Below, one piece after another: positions 59,035-64,000 of a stretch of 64,000 nt of DNA (positions within the stretch are counted from its first letter, which is position 1; every line of letters begins with the position of its first letter). The position numbers and the translations under genes were made by a program. The stretch lies in assembly GCF_004348895.1 (NCBI RefSeq), contig NZ_RRZK01000017.1, positions 1-64,000 on the forward strand, written 5' to 3'. The DNA is from Pseudomonas vancouverensis (GTDB lineage: Bacteria > Pseudomonadota > Gammaproteobacteria > Pseudomonadales > Pseudomonadaceae). Below the pieces are notes generated by a model. It saw nothing but the letters and a program-made list of their open reading frames with translations. It was not told the origin of the DNA and searched no databases.

Positions 59035-60219
59035 ATGCGTGAAGTGGTGATCGTCGACAGCGTGCGGACCGGGCTGGCCAAGTCCTTTCGCGGCAAATTC
59101 AACATGACCCGTCCGGACGACATGGCGGCGCACTGCGTCAATGCCTTGCTGGCGCGTACCGGTATCGATCCGGCCAGTGTCGAGGACTGCATTGTTGGCG
59201 CCGGCTCCAACGAAGGTGCGCAGGGCTTCAACATCGGGCGCAACGTCGCGGTACTCTCGCGTCTGGGTATCGGCACGGCTGGCATGACCCTCAACCGCTT
59301 CTGTTCTTCGGGTTTACAGGCGATTGCCATTGCCGCCAACCAAATCGCCTCCGGTTGCAGCGATATCATAGTCGCGGGTGGTGTCGAGTCCATCAGCCTG
59401 ACCATGAAAAGCGTCAACACTGACAACCTGATCAACCCGTTGCTCAAGGAACAGGTGCCGGGCATCTACTTCCCGATGGGGCAAACCGCTGAAGTCGTTG
59501 CCCGTCGTTATCAGGTCAGTCGCGAAGAACAGGATCTGTACGCCCTGCAAAGCCAGCAGCGGACGGCGCAGGCTCAGGCAGCCGGGCTGTTCGACGATGA
59601 AATCGTTTCGATGGCGGTGAAGTACCGCGTCGAGGACAAGAACACGGGTGAAGTACAGATCCTTGATGGCATCGTCGATCGCGACGACTGCAACCGTCCT
59701 GATACCACGCTGGAAAGCCTGTCCGGGTTGAAACCGGTCTTTGCCGAGGACGGTTCGGTGACCGCCGGCAACTCTTCACAGCTGTCCGATGGCGCATCCA
59801 TGACCCTGGTGATGAGCCTGGAAAAAGCTCTGGAGCTGGGGCTCAAGCCCAAGGCGTTTTTCCGCGGCTTTACCGTGGCCGGCTGCGAACCGGATGAAAT
59901 GGGCATCGGCCCAGTGTTCTCCGTACCGAAGTTGCTCAAGGCCAAGGGCTTGCACATTGACGATATCGACCTGTGGGAACTCAACGAGGCCTTCGCCTCG
60001 CAGTGCCTGTACAGCCGCAACCGCCTGGAAATCGACAACGCCCGCTACAACGTCAACGGCGGCTCGATCTCCATCGGTCATCCGTTTGGCATGACCGGTT
60101 CGCGTCAGGTCGGGCACATCGTGCGTGAACTGCAACGGCGCAACCTGCGGTATGGCATCGTCACCATGTGCGTCGGCGGCGGGATGGGGGCGACGGGGTT
60201 GTTTGAAGCGGTGCGTTAA
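59035..60219 (+). CDS. Acetyl-CoA acetyltransferase-type thiolase
   Basis: A 394-residue thiolase. The acyl-Cys is in LNRFCSSGLQAIAIAANQ (about residue 90). The catalytic His is in GGSISIGHPFGMTGSRQVGH and the second Cys in TMCVGGGMGATGLFE. It could work in beta-oxidation or acetoacetyl-CoA metabolism; without neighbours of a fatty acid operon the direction is open. ATG at 59,035 follows TGAGG; ORF start at 58,960 was rejected as it lies before the likely promoter. Confidence 0.9.
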   Translation: MREVVIVDSVRTGLAKSFRGKFNMTRPDDMAAHCVNALLARTGIDPASVEDCIVGAGSNEGAQGFNIGRNVAVLSRLGIGTAGMTLNRFCSSGLQAIAIAANQIASGCSDIIVAGGVESISLTMKSVNTDNLINPLLKEQVPGIYFPMGQTAEVVARRYQVSREEQDLYALQSQQRTAQAQAAGLFDDEIVSMAVKYRVEDKNTGEVQILDGIVDRDDCNRPDTTLESLSGLKPVFAEDGSVTAGNSSQLSDGASMTLVMSLEKALELGLKPKAFFRGFTVAGCEPDEMGIGPVFSVPKLLKAKGLHIDDIDLWELNEAFASQCLYSRNRLEIDNARYNVNGGSISIGHPFGMTGSRQVGHIVRELQRRNLRYGIVTMCVGGGMGATGLFEAVR

Positions 60220-60248
60220 CTCCCGGCAGTTTGTATTGATTGTCCGAT

Positions 60249-60332
60249 AGCTTTCGCGAGCAATCCGCTCCCGCAACATATTGATGTTCTGCATGGCTTC
60301 CTGTGGGAGCGAGCTTGCTCGCGATGGACGCG
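60249..60332. repeat. REPIN (inverted REP pair)
   Basis: TTTCGCGAGCAATCCGCTCC and the inverse GGGAGCGAGCTTGCTCGCGA about 40 bases further on form a REP pair between the thiolase and transporter genes. Confidence 0.85.
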
Positions 60333-60468
60333 CCAGGGTTTCAAGTCTGGCGCCTTCACATTACGACCTGCACAGTTTCATTCGCGGCCAGCTTCAAACT
60401 GTGCCTGTGTGCACCCACGTTGTGCGCCTAGAATGGCAACACTTGTCATCAGGCATCGCGGGGTTCAC

Positions 60469-61428
60469 ATGCACATTTCATCGGGTCGCTGGGTCTACGG
60501 TCTGTTCCTGGCCCTGTTGACTGCGTTGTTGTGGGGCATCCTGCCGATCAAGCTCAAGCAAGTACTACTGGTCATGGACCCGGTGACGGTCACCTGGTTT
60601 CGCCTGATGGTGTCTGGCAGTTGCCTGTTCATTTATCTAGCCGCCACCAAACGTCTGCCGAGCCGCAAAGCGCTCGGCCCCAAGGGCGGCTGGCTGGTGT
60701 TGATGGCGGTGCTCGGTCTGGTCGGCAACTACGTGCTGTATCTGATGGGCCTGAACCTGCTCAGCCCCGGCACTGCGCAACTGGTGGTGCAGATGGGGCC
60801 GATCATGTTGCTGATCGCCAGTGTGTTTGTGTTCAAGGAGCGCTTCAGCCTCGGGCAGGGGATCGGCCTGATGGTACTGCTGGTCGGCTTCGCGCTGTTT
60901 TTCAACCAGCGCTTGAGTGAATTGCTCACCTCCCTGACCGAATACACCGCCGGCGTATTGCTGGTGCTGTTGGCATCCACGGTCTGGACTTTTTATGCAC
61001 TGGGGCAGAAGCAACTGCTGACCGTGTGGAATTCGCTGCAGGTGATGATGGTGATCTACCTGTCCTGCGCGTTGTTGCTGACGCCGTGGGTGCATCCGCT
61101 GGAAGCACTGCAGTTGAGCCCGCTGCAAGGCTGGTTGTTGCTGGCATGCTGCATGAACACACTGATTGCTTATGGCGCGTTCGCTGAAGCACTGGCCCAT
61201 TGGGAAGCTTCCCGGGTCAGCGCCACGCTGGCGATTACGCCGTTGGTGACGTTCGCTGCCGTCGCCATTGCCGCCTGGTTGTGGCCGGATTTTGTGCACG
61301 CCGAAACGATCAATGGCCTGGGATATGGCGGGGCGGTGCTGGTGGTATTGGGATCGGCGCTGGTGGCGTTGGGGCCGTCGCTGATTGCCGGGTTGAAAGC
61401 CCGTAAAGCAAAGATGGTGACTGGCTGA
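60469..61428 (+). CDS. EamA/DMT-family transporter
   Basis: A 319-residue membrane protein with ten predicted helices in two EamA repeats. Typical segments are LLTALLWGILPIKLKQVLLV at the N-terminus, LLSPGTAQLVVQMGPIMLLI in the first repeat and EASRVSATLAITPLVTFAAV in the second. It probably exports a small metabolite or amino acid. ATG at 60,469 is chosen; the frame 20 codons upstream crosses a likely promoter region. Confidence 0.85.
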   Translation: MHISSGRWVYGLFLALLTALLWGILPIKLKQVLLVMDPVTVTWFRLMVSGSCLFIYLAATKRLPSRKALGPKGGWLVLMAVLGLVGNYVLYLMGLNLLSPGTAQLVVQMGPIMLLIASVFVFKERFSLGQGIGLMVLLVGFALFFNQRLSELLTSLTEYTAGVLLVLLASTVWTFYALGQKQLLTVWNSLQVMMVIYLSCALLLTPWVHPLEALQLSPLQGWLLLACCMNTLIAYGAFAEALAHWEASRVSATLAITPLVTFAAVAIAAWLWPDFVHAETINGLGYGGAVLVVLGSALVALGPSLIAGLKARKAKMVTG

Positions 61429-61443
61429 GACTGCTCATTAAGC

Positions 61444-61499
61444 CTATCGTCGGAACGCCGCCCGGAGCGAGTTTGCTCCGGGCGTCGTTCCGACGATAG
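61444..61499. repeat. Long near-perfect hairpin (REP-type, bidirectional terminator)
   Basis: CTATCGTCGGAACG...CGTTCCGACGATAG forms an inverted repeat with arms of more than 20 bases (61,444-61,467 with 61,476-61,499, a few mismatches). It shares its first arm with the REP-like copy at 26,904. It lies between the convergent DMT transporter and fumC genes and probably ends both transcripts. Confidence 0.75.
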
Positions 61500-61529
61500 C
61501 GGACTGTCAGACGCTACAGCACTCAGCAC

Positions 61530-62924
61530 TCAGCCCTTGGCCCCAGCCTCCAACATGTTCTCCGGTTTCACCCAGGCATCGAACTCCTGATCAGTCAGAT
61601 ACCCCAGCTGCAACGCCGCCTCACGTAATGTCAGCCCTTCGCTGTAAGCCTTCTTGGCGATCTCTGCCGATTTGTCATAACCGATGTGCGGGTTCAACGC
61701 CGTCACCAGCATCAGCCCGCGCTCGAGGTGTTCAGCCATTTTCTCGGCGTCCGGTTCCAGGCCGGCAATGCAATGCTGCTGGAAGTTGCTGCAACCGTCG
61801 CCCAGCAGACGAATCGACTGCAGCAGGTTATGGATGATCACCGGTTTGAACACGTTCAGTTGCAGGTGACCCTGGCTGGCGGCAAATCCGATGGCCACGT
61901 CGTTGCCCAGCACCTGGCAGGCCAGCATCGACAGCGCCTCGCATTGGGTCGGATTGACCTTGCCCGGCATGATCGAGCTGCCCGGTTCGTTGGCCGGCAG
62001 TTTCACTTCGGCGAAACCGGCGCGCGGCCCAGAGCCCAGCAGACGCAGGTCGTTGGCGATTTTCATCAGTGCCACCGCCAGGGTTTTCAATGCGCCGGAC
62101 AAGGTCGTCAGCGGTTCATGGCCGGCCAACGCGGCAAATTTGTTCGGCGCGGTGACGAACGGCAGGCCGGACAGGGCGGCCAGTTCTGCGGCAATGGCTT
62201 CACCAAAACCGTGGGGTGAGTTGAGCCCTGTACCCACCGCCGTCCCGCCCTGGGCCAGCTCACAGACAGCCGGCAAGGCACTGCGGATGGCGCGCTCGGC
62301 GTAGTCCAGTTGCGCAATGTAGGCCGACACTTCCTGACCGAAGCTGATCGGGGTGGCGTCCATCATGTGGGTGCGACCGGTCTTGACCAGTTTCATGTGC
62401 CGGGCGGCCAGCTCGGCGAGGCCACCGGACAGTTCGGTGATTGCGGGCAGCAAATGCTGCTGCACGGCCTGGGCGGCTGCGATGTGCATGGCCGTCGGGA
62501 AGCAGTCGTTGGAACTCTGCGAGCGGTTGACGTGATCGTTGGGGTGCACCGGGCTCTTGCCGCCCCGCGGGTTGCCGGCCAGTTCGTTGGCGCGGCCGGC
62601 GATCACTTCGTTGACGTTCATGTTGCTCTGGGTGCCGCTGCCGGTCTGCCAGACCACCAGCGGGAACTGGTCGTCATGGTCGCCATCGAGCACTTCGTCG
62701 GCGGCCTGTTCGATCAGTCGAGCGATGTCTGCTGGCAAGTCGCCATTTCGGTCATTGACCCGCGCCGCGGCCTTCTTGATCAGCGCCAGGGCATGCAGCA
62801 CCGCCAGCGGCATGCGTTCGTTGCCGATGGCAAAGTTGATCAGCGAGCGTTGAGTCTGTGCGCCCCAGTAGGCTTCATCCGGGACTTCGACCTGGCCAAG
62901 GCTGTCGGTTTCGATACGGCTCAT
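61530..62924 (-). CDS. fumC: Class II fumarate hydratase
   Basis: A 464-residue iron-independent fumarase of the TCA cycle (fumarate to malate). The superfamily signature [15 protein letters not shown] is at about residue 315. [18 protein letters not shown] and [17 protein letters not shown] form the active site. The product ends [17 protein letters not shown] at 62,924 follows AGGAG by eight bases and is preferred over GTG three codons earlier. It lies alone with a convergent transporter. Confidence 0.93.
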   Translation of the reverse strand: MSRIETDSLGQVEVPDEAYWGAQTQRSLINFAIGNERMPLAVLHALALIKKAAARVNDRNGDLPADIARLIEQAADEVLDGDHDDQFPLVVWQTGSGTQSNMNVNEVIAGRANELAGNPRGGKSPVHPNDHVNRSQSSNDCFPTAMHIAAAQAVQQHLLPAITELSGGLAELAARHMKLVKTGRTHMMDATPISFGQEVSAYIAQLDYAERAIRSALPAVCELAQGGTAVGTGLNSPHGFGEAIAAELAALSGLPFVTAPNKFAALAGHEPLTTLSGALKTLAVALMKIANDLRLLGSGPRAGFAEVKLPANEPGSSIMPGKVNPTQCEALSMLACQVLGNDVAIGFAASQGHLQLNVFKPVIIHNLLQSIRLLGDGCSNFQQHCIAGLEPDAEKMAEHLERGLMLVTALNPHIGYDKSAEIAKKAYSEGLTLREAALQLGYLTDQEFDAWVKPENMLEAGAKG

Positions 62925-63114
62925 CTTGCTCACTCCTGTAGGTCCGATTGCGCAGTTTAGGCCGTACTCGACGACCGTGGTTCCATCAGTCTGACTTGAC
63001 CATTCAATCCCTCTAAATCAGGTACGACAAGGCTTGGGGTTGAGTGACAGACTTTTTTAGGCGCAGAATGGACGCCCTTGGGGTTTTACCTCGCCAGTTA
63101 AAAAAGGAAACTCG

Positions 63115-63639
63115 ATGACTCGTCTTCGTGCCATCTGTACCGCGGTTGCACTGGTTTGCGCCAGCGGCCAGGTTCTTGCCGATACCGCCAGCCACAACGC
63201 CAGTGCCGAGGCTTTCCTGACCATGGCGCACGCTGACAAGCTGGGTACCCCGGTGTACATGCAAGTACAGCAGATGTTCGCCCAGCGCTTTGAGCAAACC
63301 AAAGCCCCTGAGTCGAAAAAAGCCGTACTGGAAACCTACCAGGCCAAGGCCAACGCCGCGCTGGACCAGGCCATTGGCTGGAACAAGCTGAAGCCGGACA
63401 TGGTCAAGCTGTACACCAGCAACTTCAGCGAATCCGAGCTCAAGGACCTGGTCGCGTTCTACCAGTCGCCTCTGGGCAAGAAAGTCCTGGAAAAAATGCC
63501 GCAACTGACCCAGCAATCGGCCCAGATGACTCAGGCCAAGCTGGAAAGCGCAGTGCCTGTGGTCAACAAGCTGCTGGCTGACATGACCGCCGAGCTGACG
63601 CCGAAAGACGCCGCGGCTCCAGCCAAGAAAAAGCCTTAA
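63115..63639 (+). CDS. DUF2059 exported protein
   Basis: A 174-residue periplasmic protein. The signal peptide ends SGQVLA. The mature part is the DUF2059 helical domain (AEAFLTMAHADKL, LYTSNFSESELKDLVAFYQS, PLGKKVLEKMPQLTQQ). The C-terminal tail is Ala/Lys-rich. Function is unknown. It is 12 bases before a bolA-family gene and probably co-transcribed with it. Confidence 0.88.
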   Translation: MTRLRAICTAVALVCASGQVLADTASHNASAEAFLTMAHADKLGTPVYMQVQQMFAQRFEQTKAPESKKAVLETYQAKANAALDQAIGWNKLKPDMVKLYTSNFSESELKDLVAFYQSPLGKKVLEKMPQLTQQSAQMTQAKLESAVPVVNKLLADMTAELTPKDAAAPAKKKP

Positions 63640-63651
63640 GCGGAGTCGGGT

Positions 63652-63951
63652 ATGACCATGCAACAACGCATCGAATCGACGCTGGCCCTGCTTCAGCCTG
63701 AACACCTGCAGGTGCTGGATGAAAGCCACATGCACAGCCGTGGCTTGCAGACCCACTTCAAGGCCGTGGTGGTCAGCGCTCAATTCGAAGGCCTGAACCG
63801 GGTCAAGCGCCACCAGAAAGTCTACGGCACGCTCGGCGAGCTGATGGGCGAGTTCCATGCGTTGGCGCTGCATACCTACACGCCCGATGAATGGGCACAG
63901 ATCGACGCGGCTCCGGCCTCGCCGACCTGTGCCGGCGGCAGCAAGCACTGA
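63652..63951 (+). CDS. BolA-family protein
   Basis: A 99-residue BolA protein. The core includes VLDESHMHSRGLQTHFKAVV (about residues 22-41) and LNRVKRHQKVYGTLGELMGE. BolA proteins act with monothiol glutaredoxins in iron-sulfur trafficking and stress response. It ends a two-gene unit with the DUF2059 gene and is followed by a terminator. Confidence 0.88.
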   Translation: MTMQQRIESTLALLQPEHLQVLDESHMHSRGLQTHFKAVVVSAQFEGLNRVKRHQKVYGTLGELMGEFHALALHTYTPDEWAQIDAAPASPTCAGGSKH

Positions 63952-63976
63952 CCCACGTTTATTTGGTAGAATGCGA

Positions 63977-64000
63977 AACGCGCCGCTCACCCGGCGCGTT
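63977..64000 (+). terminator. Terminator after the BolA-family gene (cut by window end)
   Basis: AACGCGCCG pairs with CGGCGCGTT around CTCACC and ends at the window edge, 26 bases after the gene. A following T run, if any, is out of view. Confidence 0.7.

Noticed and set aside
60280..60520. Short plus-strand coding frame before the DMT transporter
   Set aside because: It is made mostly of REP sequence and has no domain; the region is more likely promoter DNA.

Overview
The window is a stretch of a Pseudomonas chromosome, most like the P. fluorescens group. Signs of this are the gene order tmk-holB-(pilZ)-tatD-rgsA-tetR, the etfD/etfBA block, the NAGGN osmolyte genes, mnmC, a csrA/rsm paralogue, and many copies of the GCGAGC(N)GCTCGC type of REP sequence. 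Codon use is GC-rich except in about 6.6-17.0 kb, which is visibly AT-richer and patchy.

Left part (1-17.0 kb). A complete 3-(3-hydroxyphenyl)propionate catabolic operon, mhpABCDFE (mhpE cut by the window edge), is read leftward from a divergent mhpR with a palindromic operator between them. Next come poorly populated small genes: an orphan DUF2384 antitoxin-like protein, a DUF4365-like protein behind a 35-codon ORF, and a Cas2/SinR-like protein. Then comes a tightly packed leftward operon of five genes. These are a phage-type deoxynucleoside monophosphate kinase, two long tyrosine-recombinase-like proteins, a KfrA-like HTH/coiled-coil protein and a third tyrosine recombinase. The last four match the ginABCD recombination module of GInt genomic islands. 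The island ends about position 17,001, inside the essential thymidylate kinase gene. Only the last 112 codons of tmk remain, and no 5' half is in the window. My main hypothesis is that this island disrupts tmk and carries, as first gene of its recombination operon, a dNMP kinase that supplies the lost dTMP kinase activity. If the missing tmk 5' half and island end lie left of position 1, the mhp cluster is cargo.

Middle (17.3-45 kb). Core genes resume: holB, a pilZ reduced to its two ends, tatD, the sRNA RgsA on the minus strand, a TetR regulator, a MoaA-type radical SAM protein, a DUF4823 lipoprotein and DUF1285. An accessory operon follows that resembles E. coli yegW/yegTUV but has an NCS1 permease. 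Next are an MFS exporter, a GNAT, galactonate genes dgoKA, the electron-transfer-flavoprotein genes with a PsrA-like operator, envelope lipoproteins, a MocR regulator, a START protein, an LTA-synthase-like membrane sulfatase, an SDR, YnfA, a CsrA paralogue and YheU.

Right part (45-64 kb). A three-gene N-acetylglutaminylglutamine osmoprotectant cluster sits divergent from a 1603-residue LRR protein with an NEL-type E3 ubiquitin ligase domain. After it come mnmC, a polyphosphate:AMP phosphotransferase, a thiolase, a DMT exporter, fumC, a DUF2059 protein and a BolA protein. I saw no tRNA, rRNA or CRISPR array.
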